NCBI RefSeq assembly: GCF_954871325.1
Contig: NC_088775.1
Coordinates: 37,115,561-37,179,560, forward strand
Reading direction: 5' to 3'
From: Gordionus sp. m RMFG-2023
Taxonomy: Eukaryota > Nematomorpha > Gordioida > Chordodea > Parachordodidae
Length of the DNA stretch: 64,000 bases
Shown: positions 1 to 12,024 of the stretch, one piece after another
Layout of the letters: each line of letters begins with the position of its first letter
Position numbering within the stretch: the stretch's first letter is position 1
Translations under genes and position numbers: made by a program
The notes under the pieces: model-generated
Database searches by the model: none
The model's input: only the letters and a program-made list of their open reading frames with translations
Told to the model about the DNA's origin: nothing

Positions 1-104
1 CTCACCCGAACTCATTTAGGGGGAGGGGGGCTCTGATATATATTGATGAAATATATTCGATATTCTAGAAATATTGGATAATTATGATTATCCTATATAA
101 TTTT

Positions 105-330
105 TTAATACAATAAGGCAAAATTTATTAAACGCATTCAAAAATATTATTTTTATATTTTATAATAAAAAAAATTAAAAATATTTAATAGAATATGGCG
201 AAATTTATTAAAGACATTCAAAAATAATATTTTTATAATAATATAAAAATTAAAAATATTTAATAGAATATGGCGAAATTTATTAAACACATTCAAAAAT
301 ATTATTTTTAAATTTTATAATAAAAATATT
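105..330. repeat. Three tandem ~75-80-bp AT-rich repeats
   Basis: Three head-to-tail units contain GGCGAAATTTATTAAA followed by ACATTCAAAAAT. The GG of successive units lies at 117, 197 and 272, giving periods of 80 and 75 bp. No coding capacity. Confidence 0.7.
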
Positions 331-554
331 AAAGACGCCATCTAGCGGATAGAATATTATTTCTTTTACTTTAATAAATAAAAAATGTTATGAGCAATTT
401 TAATTTTATAAAAGTATTGAAGCTAAAATATCTAATAGATAATTTTATACACCTGTCCAAACCTTTATCTTATTTATAAACTAATTAATTCTCAAATAAT
501 ATTAGGAAAGTGAAAACTCACTGGAAAATGTTTGGAAATTTAATATATAAATAT

Positions 555-765
555 AAGCCGAGCGATATTTAGTAATAAAAAATTTATTATGTATTTAGAC
601 GAGCGTAATTTAAATAATAAATGATTTATTATGTGGTTAGCTGAGCGATATTTCCCAGTCGAGCGATATTTAGTAATAAATAATTTAGTGGTTTGTCGAG
701 CGACATTTACTAGCCGAGCGATATTTAGTAATAAATGATTTATTATGTGGTTAGCCGAGCGATAA
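555..765. repeat. Degenerate tandem repeat with CGAGCGATATTTAGTAATAAA core
   Basis: The motif GAGCGA/GAGCGT recurs at about 560, 601, 643, 660, 698, 715 and 757, usually followed by TATTTAGTAATAAATGATT. An open frame on the minus strand here only reflects the repeat. Confidence 0.65.
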
Positions 766-1599
766 ATAGACCCACCCTTTTTCAGACAGCAAAACAATAA
801 ATCAAATTGCTATTAAGAACAAATTAATTTTGTGCTATCACATTTTATCTCTGCCGAAGAAACTATATTGCATTTACATTTCACTTGATAAATGACCATA
901 TTAATGATATACTTAACTTTAGCAATACTATGAAACCCAAAAACATGCAGATGAAACTATTTTTACTAAAATAGATAGAATTAAAGAGAAATTTTATAAA
1001 GAAAAAACAACAATTACAAATAAATATTGGAGCCAATGTTAGAAGGTGTTTTCGATTAGAAGATGAATCCCACTTATGTAAGTGATAGTGTTTATATTCT
1101 CCAGGTCATTCAAAATGGAATCATAATTTGGCGTTAAAAGCTTATATGCTAACTTTGTTAAACATTTACTTGATATCTTCTATTGGCTCCCATTATTAAT
1201 ATTTAATATACTCTAAAAGTTTGAGGTGTGTTTTACATTTTACATATAATATTTGAATATTTAATAAAGAAGCAAATACATAGAAAATTTTTGAAATAAA
1301 AAGAGCAAGTTAAAAAAGAAACTTACCCAGGCCAGGTCAAAAAAAAATACCCAGGCCGGTCCGGGCCGTATATTATAAATCCAAATATTAGTGTGGTTAT
1401 ATGGATCGTTTTACACTATCATGACTCTGGTTTTTGGTCGAAAAAATGAACCAGAACCAACCCAACGGGTCAATCTGGTCGACGAAATCCATAGACCCGA
1501 GCACCAACCCCAAAACAACTTATAATATTTTTTAGTGAATATTTTGCTCAATCATATTTTTATGCATAGAGGACAAATATTTCAATATTAGCATAGAAA
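766..1599. other. No supported gene
   Basis: AT-rich sequence. A G/C-rich patch at 1325-1365 (CCCAGGCC repeats) and another at 1440-1515 resemble scraps of the G/C-rich MITEs seen elsewhere in the window, but no ends can be set. Confidence 0.4.
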
Positions 1600-1960
1600 T
1601 AATTATCTTTAATAATTTTAGATTCCTTTTTTAAAAAAAGTTCTCTTTTTATAATCTGGAAATATTGTATAATTTTTACTTTACTAACAACTCGAGTTGT
1701 GATCGTGAACCCAATTTAAAAACTAGAGGACGAGTAGATCAATATTCACATATAATATCATAATAATTAATAATAAAATTCCTTTTTTTATAGATTGTTG
1801 TTATCTTGATCTGCAAATATTTTATATTCTCATTGGCAACTCGAGTTGTGATAGTGAACCCAAATTAAAAACTAGACGAGTAGTTTAATATTCACATAGA
1901 AATAATTATCGTATTTAAAAATAATTATATAGATTCCTTTTTTTATAACATGTTCTTGTC
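1600..1960. repeat. Tandem ~150-bp repeat containing CAACTCGAGTTGTGAT
   Basis: CAACTCGAGTTGTGAT followed by GTGAACCCAA and AACTAGA(GGA)CGAGTAG occurs at about 1687 and again at about 1837. Both units contain a TTCCTTTTTTTATA stretch. Inverted copies lie at 4480-4690. Confidence 0.65.
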
Positions 1961-2889
1961 TTATTTATGTGGGCTAGGTGTGGAATAACTGTCAGCAGGG
2001 ATGAATCCAATAATATAAAACCTCTTTATCTCAATATAAAAATATACTAAGGGAGACCGGGGTTATATTTATCCATTAAAAATTTATGTGCTATAAAAAA
2101 TAGATTATGCAAATTTTTCAAAATATTTAAAAGTAGTTTTTTTATTTACATATCTTTATGGTTAATTAATATTTAAGAAAAATGCTGGGTGAAAAAACTA
2201 TTTCCGGCCTCTCTTGAACCTCGGCATATTGATATAAAAATACCGTTATATTAGATATATCCATTAACAATTGAATATATATAATTTTAGTTATGGTGAA
2301 CAATTAATATATATATAATTTTATATTTATAACAAAACGATTAATTATAAGTTTTAAAAAAATATAATGGTTTGTCCTTGCAAGAATTTTAGATATAAAT
2401 TTATTGATAAAATGTAATATCATATTTAAAAATTTAAATCCGATCTGGCACGAAGTTTTTTAACCAGCCCAAAATAAATATTGTGAATTTATATATTATT
2501 TTGAAGAAATTTTAGTAAAAATTATGAGGTTTTTTAATAGCTTTTATCTAAGGTTTCAATTGCTTAAAATCAAATATCTAAAAAATTTCATAACTCTCAA
2601 ATGGGCATATTTGATAAACAAAAATTAAAGATTTTTTGTACAACTCTGAGAGCATGATCCCAAATTTTTAGCGATTTAGAACCTATCCCTTAACATTATA
2701 TTTTTAATATATTTAAATTTTTAACAAACGGTGGGACATATTTCACCCGGCTTGATTTTTTTATTTTATAAATACACAGGTAGTATAAATATATCCATAT
2801 AAAAAATAATATTATTTATGATTTAAATATTTTCGCGCGCAAAAAGTTTCATATTTTATCAATCCCGTCCTTTTATTTTATATTATTAA

Positions 2890-3500
2890 GTACGTATTGT
2901 TAATAAGTAATTTCCATAAAGTCTCTGATTTGCAATTAATCTCGCGCAAAGAAAAGGACGGTATTATACAAGTTCCCTGCCCAACCGAAATTAAGGATTA
3001 CACAACTAATATGACTTGTGTAGATCACTGGAATAACTATAAAGCACTTTATAAAATCCACCATATGGCGAAACATGATGGATGTGCCTTTTCTTCTTTC
3101 TAGTCGATGTTAATGTCAATAGTTTGGCGAATCTTAAGTAAAATATTTTGTTTATATTTAATAATTGCATTTTAAAATTCTTAGGTAAGATTTTCAAAAT
3201 AAATTTGCTATGAAAATTTTTCGGCTAAGAATTATCGAGAACTTTTTATCTCAAAAAATTATTGATTTGAGAGTAATATCATCGTTGCAGACCAATTCAA
3301 TATCGACCCCTGCAAAATTTCATAAATAAATATGTGGTTGATGATATAATAGTAAAAGTATCGGATCACAATCCCATTAAAATTCTTGCAAGTGATTCTG
3401 AACCCCATGGGAAAATAATAAGAAAGCGGTGCCACCACTGTAGCACCAAAAATAACGAAATTAAGACATCCTGTGGTTCTATGTGCAGTATAGCTACATT
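2890..3500 (+). pseudogene. piggyBac transposase C-terminal scrap
   Basis: Reads QVPCPTEIKDYTTNMTCVDH then KALYKIHHMAKH, matching the piggyBac segment around the third catalytic Asp (usual form PxxxxxYxxxMGGVD). At 3390-3480 it reads KRCHHCSTKNNEIKTSC, the Cys-rich C-terminal finger. The N-terminal two thirds are absent and the frame is broken between the two pieces. It is the oldest-looking of the four piggyBac relics in the window. Confidence 0.75.
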
Positions 3501-4479
3501 AAGGTGAAAAGAAATTATCAAAAAATAATTTATAATATATATAAATATAAAACACAGTTAGCAAAAAATGTCCCTCCCCCATTTATAAATTATTTTGCAA
3601 TTTTATTTTATATCATAAAATTAAATAAATATAAAAAAAAATTAAGACAATCTCAATTATTATTTTATGTCAGCAATAGAGGTTATTTTTAATGTTGAAT
3701 AAAAATTATTTTTGTTTTTATCTACGGGAGGAGCGTAGGGATAATTATTGTGTTTTTTTATATTTTATTTAAGTTTTTCTTTTAAACCTTGACTCAAATA
3801 TTTATTATAAATAAATTTCGAAGTGTTTTTTTCTACTATTCATTCAGATAATAATATTAGGAATTAAAATTTCTTTTTCTTATTTATCTATTTTTTATTT
3901 TAAATTATTGCCTTTATATAAACTAAATTATATTAAAAAAATGATCACCATATAAACACATTTTTATTAAGTTTGATGATTTAATTATCATCTAAAGTAC
4001 ATTTGCCAATGCATTGAATGATCCTAACACCGTTATTTGCGAGCAAGGAGCAGCTAGAACTACTCGCAAGAGCGTGTATAATTCAGCTTATTAAAATTTG
4101 TTGGCTAGCCATAATCCAACATTATTTTGATCGGAAGGAAATTTTTGGTTATTTATTAAGCAATTAATGATCTTCGAGATATCCTTTAGCGAATTAGGGT
4201 TTAATAACAAATAAATATATTTCGGCTCAAAATTAAATCAAGCCAACTAACTAGAACCAAATTGGGAATATCAGAGCTAAACCCTGGGCTAACTAATACC
4301 AACTCCTGAGCCAACTCATCTAGTAGGCTTGAGGCTTAGCCAATTTTTATGACTTTAGGTAAGATCCCGAAAATTATTAATTAAATAAACATATATTATC
4401 GGCATTTTTTTGATGATATATGAATTAAATATCTAAAAGTCGATAAATTCCTATAAGATAATTATTTCGAATTAGATGT
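3501..4479. other. No supported gene
   Basis: AT-rich sequence without homology I can recognise. The short open frame at 3483-3692 is composed of Lys, Ile, Tyr and Asn, as expected from AT-rich noise. Confidence 0.4.
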
Positions 4480-4690
4480 TAATTATTGAATTACTCGTCC
4501 TCTAGTTTTTAAATTGAGTTATCGATGACAATTCGAGTTTGCGACTCGATTGGCTAGTGTAAAGTAAAAATTATACAATATATTTATCTCAAAATCTAAT
4601 ATTTCCTTTTTTTTAATACGATATTGAACTACTCGTCCTCTAGTTTTTTATTTGGGTTCCCGTTCATAGCTAAGTAAAAGAATGATATTT
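4480..4690. repeat. Inverted copies of the CTCGTCCTCTAGTTTTTAAA repeat
   Basis: CTCGTCCTCTAGTTTTT occurs at about 4494 and 4632 and is the reverse complement of the motif in the tandem repeat at 1600-1960. The two pairs face each other across 2.5 kb that contains the piggyBac scrap. Confidence 0.6.
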
Positions 4691-6013
4691 AGGAAAAATA
4701 AAAATGCAAGATTAACTCAGTAGAAAGATTAAAACAGTTTTATGGAACGAAACGTTCTGTATAAAAAACTACCTTTTTTTATTTTATAAGGACAAAATTT
4801 ATTTGTGAGTAATATCGCTTAGATATATAAAATTTATTTTATTTTAAGCAATTTTTAGAGAAATAAATTTTATTCCTTTTTTTTACCAATCCATATATTG
4901 CCCATAAATTTATTGTAATTTTAAATGTTATAAAATAATAAAAAAAGGCTTCGTTGCATTAAAATATAACGATATCTATCACTTTATAAATATATACTTG
5001 CTTTAATTTTTTGTTTCCCACTCAAATTATTGAATGGAATATTATAAATTCAGTTAATAAGCAATAAAAAAATTGGAAGTCCTAGTCATTAAAAATTTAT
5101 ACTTTCTACAAAACAAAAGATGTCCATATAACAAAAAATTTCCATTTTTGTCTAATTTAGTTTTTAATTAATAACTAATTATTTAATATCTGAAAAAGGT
5201 TAAAATGATTTTTTTGCACCTTTTACCCTTGATATTCTCTGATATTATAAAAACCGTCGATTTGACATGGAAGGACTATGTACTTTTTTTAAATATCATT
5301 GATCATTATATATTATATAGACAATTGCATAAACATAAAAGTGATGTTCATATTCTCCTAAACACTCCTAACATTGGGTCCATATTTAGTGATTTGCTAA
5401 TAAAGTACATCATTTATAAAAGTATAGTGTAAAAGTAATGTTGTTTCTTCGTCAGTAAAAGATATTTTTTAGGATTTAAAATCTGTCAGGGGGTTTTCGT
5501 ATAAAAAAACTACCTTAGATTTTGAGATTTTGATCAAGCTTATTTAATATTATGATAAAAGGTCCAAGCGTTTTAACAAATTTCATGACCAAATGTTGAT
5601 TAAAGTTTTTTTATAGCTAAAAATTAGATATAAATATTATAGTATAGAGTAACGAACTACTTATAGCATGCTACATTTTGCCAAATAGCCACTACCACTA
5701 GCAACAATACTTTTAAAAAATATAAAATTCATATATTATATTTATTATTTAATTTTGAAATTGATATTATAATCTCTAACCATTTGGTGTAAAATATTCA
5801 AAATGTCTACAAAGCTGGATATAAATCTGAGTCAAACACAGATAATATTAAAGAAATTACATTAAGAATATGATAATCTTGATAAAAAAAATATCAATTT
5901 TCTTTTTCCAAAATTTAAAAAATATTTTCAGCTTGAAATTTAAGTGTTTAATGCAAGAAAATTATATCCCCTAATAAATAAAACAGTTATAACATTAAGA
6001 AAAAACACCTTAA
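4691..6013. other. No supported gene
   Basis: AT-rich. The 75-codon open frame at 5205-5432 resembles nothing I know and is not supported by composition. Confidence 0.4.
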
Positions 6014-6599
6014 CCCTTTCGGTGGCGGTAGTGCAAATATAAAACCACCTTACGACCTTTATATCTTCTAAAGGAGTTAATCATATAAAATGAAACCACC
6101 ACGAATATATATTAAAAGATATTCTTTTTCATATGTTTGTGGAGGAGTTATTTTTTAATTTTTTTTCGCGCATTTATTTCAAAATACGTTTTCAACGGGC
6201 ATTTTTCTTAAAATTCTAAATTTAATTATAAGTAAGTATATTCATCAAATATTTTTTAAATATATATATTCCTCACTATATTATCTATCTTTCTAATATT
6301 TATTTTTCCTCAAATAAATAATATTTATATATTATTTTGATCTTTTTAATGTGGTATATTAAACTAACCATTGCCACTTTACAACAATATTTTTAAAATA
6401 ATTGATAAATTTTGCAAATTCATTTAGCAATAATTTTAGCTTGTTATATGGATGATTATCTGGATATTCCATCTGAAGATTCTTCGTTATACTCATTCAC
6501 TGATACCGAAGATGACTATGAATCAGATACACGTTATCAAATCGAAATTGATGACAATGACAAGTCGGAACAAGTTATGAATGATCCATTGGCGTACGC

Positions 6600-9254
6600 A
6601 GCGGGGGAGGGGGCAGGGGAACAAATCCCCCCCCCAAAGCCAAAATGCAGATGCCGGACATATTTTTCAAAAATATTAATTTTTATATTTTATTGTAATT
6701 ATTTATATCTATTTCTTTTTAAATTTTTATATTATTACCTTTTTCATTTACTAATTTACTTTATCAATTAATTTCATTTTCAAGTTTTCCTTGTGGCGTA
6801 ATATTTATCTATTATTTTTAAATTTCCCGGTATTATAATTTTCAAATTTCTAGTCATGGATATTAGACTTTTTTTAAAAACTCTGAAGGTGAAAATCATG
6901 CCAAAAAGTATAGTATGATAATTTAAATAACAAAAGCTGTGAACTGATGATTTCCTCAAAAGAATCAATTCAAAAGGGGAATATGATTCCCATTTCATCA
7001 ATAATTGATAAAAATAGGGTTAAAATTGCAAAAGAAAATAGAGGCAAGATAAAACTAACTATTGAGGCTATTTTATATTGTGGCTTGCAAGGCCTAGCAC
7101 TTCGTGGCCACAAGGATTCAGGAAGCTTAAATTTTAATAATACGAAGGTAACTTCCGTGGACTTTTAAAATTTAAAGCATTAGGAGATCCTGTATTAATG
7201 GAGAGCCTCGTCAGTACCAATAAAAATGCTACTTATCTCAGCCCTAGGATATAAAATGAGATAATTGATATTTGCAACAATATCATTTTAGAAAAATTGA
7301 TTGTTGAAATCAATTCTGCCCCATGCTCAATTTTTGCAGATGAGACTACGGACATTGCTGGCATTGAGCAGATGTCGTTGTGTGCGCGATATGTAAATAC
7401 TCATAAAAACATTATCAGGGAAATGTTTCTCCAATTTATTCCTGTTTCAAGCATGACTGGGTCTGCTTTTGATGTAATATTTGTGAATTTTAAAAAATTA
7501 AAAGTAATAATTAATCTTATTATATATTTATTTTAAAGAATATAGCTAAATATAAATATGATACGTGGGAAAGGGTATGATGGAGCACGTGCAATGAGTG
7601 GACAATTCAATGGGCTTCAGACATTTATTAAAAAAAAATGCCCAAAAGCTATATATGTCCACTGTGCTGCCCATTCACTCAACTTAGCAATATCGGATTA
7701 ATGTTCTTTACCATTGATATCAAATTGCTTAGGTTTTTAATTATTAAATTAAATTTTTTATATTTATATCAGGTAAAATATCTAGCATCTATGAGATATT
7801 TAGATACCCCAAGCGTCAAAATATTTTGAACAGAATTATATCTGAAACTCCTTGCCCAACAAGGAGAAAAAAAATGCAAAAAGTTTGTCCAACAAGATGG
7901 AGTCTATAGAAATATCACAATGTCTGAAAAAGATATTTCTTCAGAAGCAAGCAAGTTACTGGATTCAATACTTATACCAAATTTTTTTTTCGCATTAGAA
8001 TGTATTAATAAATTATTTAATTATACAACTATTTTATGTAATACTTTTCAAAAACCTGATAATGATTTGATTGAGATGATGAGAATAGCAGAGACAATTT
8101 TATTAGAACTCAAAGAAATTAGAGCTAATGCTGATGAGGAATTTCATATTTTATATGTTAATGTTGAATCAAAAGCAGAGCTATAGGAGTTCAATATTTG
8201 TCTCCCTCGACTTACAGTAAGGCAAACTTATCGTCCAAATATTAATATAGGGTCAATAGAAGAATATTATAAAATAAATTATACCTCTTTTGGATACATT
8301 TATAACCCAAGTAAATGAAAGGTTTTTAATTTATCAAGAAACACTTATCAATCTGTAGATATTACTTCCGCAAAAGCCCTCTGAACCTTTTTCAGGTGGT
8401 GATAGAAAAAAAATAAAATATTTGGAAGATTTTTATCATGAAGACATTAATGTATCTCATGATGCTTTATTAGCTGAATGCCAACTATGGTATAAAAGAT
8501 TAACTATGGTTGATATAGTCCCAAAAATGCTATGATGCTTTGCATCATTTTAAACATCTTTTAGATTATTTTCCCAATATATTGAAATTATTATAGATAT
8601 TAGCAACTCTTCCCATTAGTACTACAACTAATGAGAGAACATTCTCTTCTTCGAGAAGATTAAAAACGTACCTAAGAAGTACAACTTCTGAAAGTAGGTT
8701 GAATGGTCTGGCCCTTTTGAATATTCATAGGCATTTGAAGCCAAACACGGATGAGATAATTGAAAAATTAGCTCCCTCCCAACGAAGATTGGATTTATTA
8801 TAAAAATATAATGTTTCTATAATATTTTTTGTGCTATCATTTTTTAATGTCTTATATATTTTTCTTTTACATAAAAAATATAATTATTCATATTTCCAAC
8901 ATTTAGATTTTTTATACTTTATATATAAATTTTAAAAGCTCAAAAAAATTAAAATTTTTATTATGGATTATTTATTTTATAGTCATCATATCCTGGTTAT
9001 ATCCACTTAATATTTTATAATTCAGATTTATTTAAAGTATTTATATGCCGCCGGTTATATGCGTTTAATATTTTTTAAATCAAATTTATTTTTATATATT
9101 GGTTTATATATTTAATTTTTTATAATTCATATTAATTTAAATTTGTATATTAGAAATAGTTATTAGTCCTAATAAATTTATGCTTGATATTTTTAAATAA
9201 CAATAATTTTATTTTAAAAAATTTTAATTATCCCCCCCCCTACACCAAATTCCT
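6600..9254 (+). mobile_element. ZMYM-type hAT element inserted in piggyBac 1
   Basis: Flanked by 8-bp direct repeats GCGTACGC (6592-6599) and GCGTATGC (9255-9262), one mismatch. The ends are G-rich on one strand (AGCGGGGGAGGGGG; the other end, reverse-complemented, AGGAATTTGGTGTAGGGGG). It contains a hAT transposase relic at 6947-8803. The single mismatch suggests the insertion is old. Confidence 0.85.
6947..8803 (+). pseudogene. hAT transposase relic (DUF4371/ZMYM1-like, hATC)
   Basis: Order of pieces: KIKLTIEAILYCGLQGLALR (DUF4371 start), SIFADETTDIAGIEQMSL with the catalytic DETTD region, GKGYDGARAMSGQFNGLQ, AIYVHCAAHSLNLAIS, CPTRWSL, and the C-terminal hATC domain TLPISTTTNERTFSSSRRLK with LNGLALLNIHRH. 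All landmarks of a ZMYM-like hAT are present. Several frameshifts and stops lie between them, so it is dead. An AT-rich insertion sits near 7690-7780. Confidence 0.85.
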
Positions 9255-9871
9255 GCGTATGCTACTGGAATGATCAATCTGGTACAAACCATAATAATCC
9301 TATCTGGTGCAAAAAATATTTTTCAGAACCAGTATTAGAATTTGATAAAATATCAGGTCCAATATCATCCCTAAAAAAAGACCCATTGTATCCATCTGAT
9401 ATATATAAAATTTATTAATGATTCATTAATAAATACAATTACATTCAATACCAATTTATATGCCCAACAAAAAAATATTAAATATCAACCAACAACTCCT
9501 ACAGAAATAAGAAAATTTTTATGTCTTCATATACTTTTTGGAATTAAAAATATGGCAAATTACAAAGATTATTGGAGTTCTAAACCAGAATTCCATGACA
9601 ATTTCGTTTCATCCATAATGAAAATAAACGTTTTATTTGGCTTATGAGCCACATCCATATAAATGACAATATATTAGAACCATCAAGAAATGATGAAAAT
9701 TATGATAGATTATACAAAATAAGACCATTCATTGATAATATCCGTTCCTCTTGCTTAAAATATTTTCTTCCCTCGGAATATCAAGCAATTGACGAAGGAA
9801 TGATTAGGTTCAAAGGCCGTATAGGATTTAGGCAATATATGCCTAAGAAACCTACTAAACGCGGTTTCAAG

Positions 9872-9921
9872 GTAATATGTGAATTTTGTCATTATTAATT
9901 TCGACTAAACTATATTTTTAG
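9872..9921 (+). other. 50-bp intron in piggyBac transposase 1
   Basis: AAG|GTAATATG to TTTTTAG|GTATGG. Removing it joins KRGFK to VWMRCDNSGY, which matches the KWGIKVWVLAD region of piggyBac transposases. Confidence 0.7.
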
Positions 9922-10988
9922 GTATGGATGAGGTGTGATAATTCAGGATATATGAATGATTTTAATATCTATACTGGGAAAAATAAAGAGGTTGAAAGTA
10001 ATCTAGGTTATAATATTGTAACACAGTTTTGCGAAGGACTTCAAAATCATAAAATATTTTTCGATAATTATTTTACTAGTTATACTCTATTATCCGATTT
10101 AAAAAAGAAAGGTATATATGCTACCGGAACATTAAACAAAAATAGGAGATATTTGCCCATAAAGAATATGGAAACAAAATTAACAAGAGGTGAGTTTGAC
10201 TGGAGAAGTGATAAAAATACGATAAGTATAATTAAATGGCGAGATAATTGGGAAGTATTTATAATGTCTAATTATATTGATCCGAGATCAGTGGATACTG
10301 TGAAGAGAAAAAATAAAAAAGGGGAAGTATTTGACGTAAAATGTCCAATGATGATAAAGATATATAATAAATTTATGGGGTCTGTTGACCATTTCGACCA
10401 TTTAAAGTCTTTATATGAAATCTCGCGAAAGTGGCGAAAATGGTGGCTGGCAATATTCTTTTGGCTGATTGATGCGGCAATTATCAATTCATTCATAATC
10501 TACAATATTCTTACAGATAATAAACTCTCATTGAAAGAATTCCGAAGACAAATAATTGCTAGTGAATTGGCACACTGCAAAAATGTTGATAGGGATGATA
10601 ATATTGAGAATGATAAAAATTATATATCAATGCAAAGAAAAAATAATAAGCCTTATATCCTTCCAGAAATTAGACTAAAAAACTCAGCTCATCAACCTCA
10701 GACAGGAACCTCCAGAAAGTGTGCCCACTGTAGTACAAAGTTAAATCCCAGAAGAACAAGGTGGTCGTGTAAATCATGCAACGTACCACTATGTCTAAAT
10801 AAAAATAGAAACTGTTTCGAAAGTTTTCATAATGTGTCTATGATATGAATTTGAAACCATCAGAGAGAGCCGCCATTTTAAATTTAAAAAAATTTTTTTG
10901 TGGGTTTCATATTATACTATACATGAAACAATAAATTACTAAATATCGTTGCATCATATTAATTTTATCAGGGAACCTAAAGAGTTAA

Positions 10989-11423
10989 GGTATTATTTAT
11001 TTTTAGAATGTTCATGTCAACCAAAGATAGAAAAATATCTGAATAATTTTGGTATAGAGGTGGCAATACCCCAAAAAATGAATTTAATTTAAATCACATT
11101 AATTAATCTTAGTATATATTCAAATGTTTTTCAGAAACTGACTGATAAAGTCATTGTCAATTTTATCACTGATATAGTTCAGCCAATATCCTTGGGTGAT
11201 TTCCATTATTTATTTTGTATAAATTCTTTTGTAATCAATAATTGAATTTTTAAAGTATTTATAAATGTTGATTTAAATATACATTTACATTATAATAAAA
11301 AAATAAAACAATTTGTAGCGTACTATTTTATTGAATAAGTAGTGGTGACACTATCTTTTTTGGCAAATAGTAAGTCGTAGCATTCTACTTTTAAAAGTAG
11401 GGTTTTTCAACAACACTGATAAA
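10989..11423 (+). mobile_element. hAT scrap related to the 34-41 kb copies
   Basis: Encodes KLTDKVIVNFITDIVQPISL, near-identical in pattern to [20 protein letters not shown] of the hAT copies at 34-41 kb. It ends with a similar terminal stretch (AAAAGTAGG…CAACAACACTG at about 11390-11423). No 5' terminal repeat is visible; it abuts the TTAA of piggyBac 1. Confidence 0.7.
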
Positions 11424-11676
11424 TATATAAAATAAAGCTTTCGCTAAACTTACTGTGAAAAAGAACGGGTTGAATCATTCTTTTATTAGAATAACAATCT
11501 ATAACCGTTTTAAAGTTTAAAAAATTATTAATTAAATTTATAAATTATAATATTTAAATAACTGAAAAACTTTTTAAAAAAAATGTGTTGGCTGTATACT
11601 GCCAATACATTTCCTCAATTGGCGGCTTTGGCCTTTTCGCCCTCATGAGGCACACAGGTATAAGTAAAAATAAGTA

Positions 11677-11682
11677 TTTATT
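11677..11682 (-). promoter_or_regulatory. Polyadenylation signal of THOC2
   Basis: AATAAA on the minus strand overlaps the TAA stop of exon 20. Overlap of stop and signal is plausible in AT-rich compact 3' ends. The motif is common by chance at this base composition. Confidence 0.4.
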
Positions 11683-12024
11683 AAATCAACAAACTAATTC
11701 CAATCTCTTGCAAGAAATGCGAAGGATTAGATTGAACAGCAGCTTGAAAGTCAGGGGAATTAGATCGAGCCTTGGAATTCATGGAATGAACTTTGTAGTC
11801 ACTATTTATGCCCGAATTTCTGCGATCTTCTGCCAAATTAATAGACTTTGAATTCTGTCGAGGTATGGGAACGTGAATAGGTTTATCTAAACCATCCGTT
11901 ATTTTATCCTTTTCTCTACTGCCGTGAGTAGGTGTGTAATTTGTGTTTAAATTTCGCTTTGGAGTTATTAAGGGGGATTTTTGAGCCATTTTTATATAAT
12001 CTAAACCTGTTTGAAGGTCTAAAC
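11681..12024 (-). CDS. THOC2: THOC2 exon 20 and stop codon (tail)
   Basis: Encodes [20 protein letters not shown], then Lys/Asn/Ser-rich sequence with [10 protein letters not shown] and ends [11 protein letters not shown] and TAA. An AATAAA overlaps the stop at 11677-11682. An 18-bp tandem duplication at the 5' end provides two identical acceptor contexts (CAAACAG|GTTTAG), 18 bp apart and in frame. Confidence 0.7.

Larger units (their letters stand above)
6448..10848 (+). pseudogene. piggyBac transposase 1 (split by hAT, spliced, frameshifted)
   Basis: The acidic N-terminus MDDYLDIPSEDSS to DPLAYA (6448-6599) is cut by the hAT. It resumes at 9264 with CYWNDQSGTN and DPLYPSDIYK. The DDE core is complete: AIDEGMIRFKGR, FFDNYFTSYTLL and MGSVDHFDHLKSLY carry the three catalytic Asp residues. 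The C-terminal Cys-rich finger reads CAHCSTKLNPRRTRWSCKSC. A 50-bp GT-AG intron (9872-9921) joins RGFK to VWMRC. Two frameshifts lie in 9400-9650. The last exon (9928-10848 open) is intact for about 300 codons. Confidence 0.85.
6014..10984 (+). mobile_element. piggyBac element 1, TTAA-flanked, interrupted by a hAT
   Basis: Target TTAA lies at 6010-6013 and 10985-10988. The outer end begins CCCTTTCGG and the other end, reverse-complemented, begins CTCTTTAGG, a plausible short imperfect terminal repeat after TTAA. The transposase frame runs 6448-10848. A hAT (6600-9254) is inserted near its 5' end with an 8-bp target duplication. Without the hAT the element would be about 2.3 kb, the usual piggyBac size. 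Confidence 0.8.

Noticed and set aside
1320-1515. G/C-rich CCCAGGCC and CCAACCC blocks that could be a MITE
   Set aside because: No inverted ends or target duplication could be found.
5205-5432. 75-codon plus-strand open frame
   Set aside because: Composition is mostly Ile, Leu, Tyr and Lys, no known motif, no flanking splice or element context.
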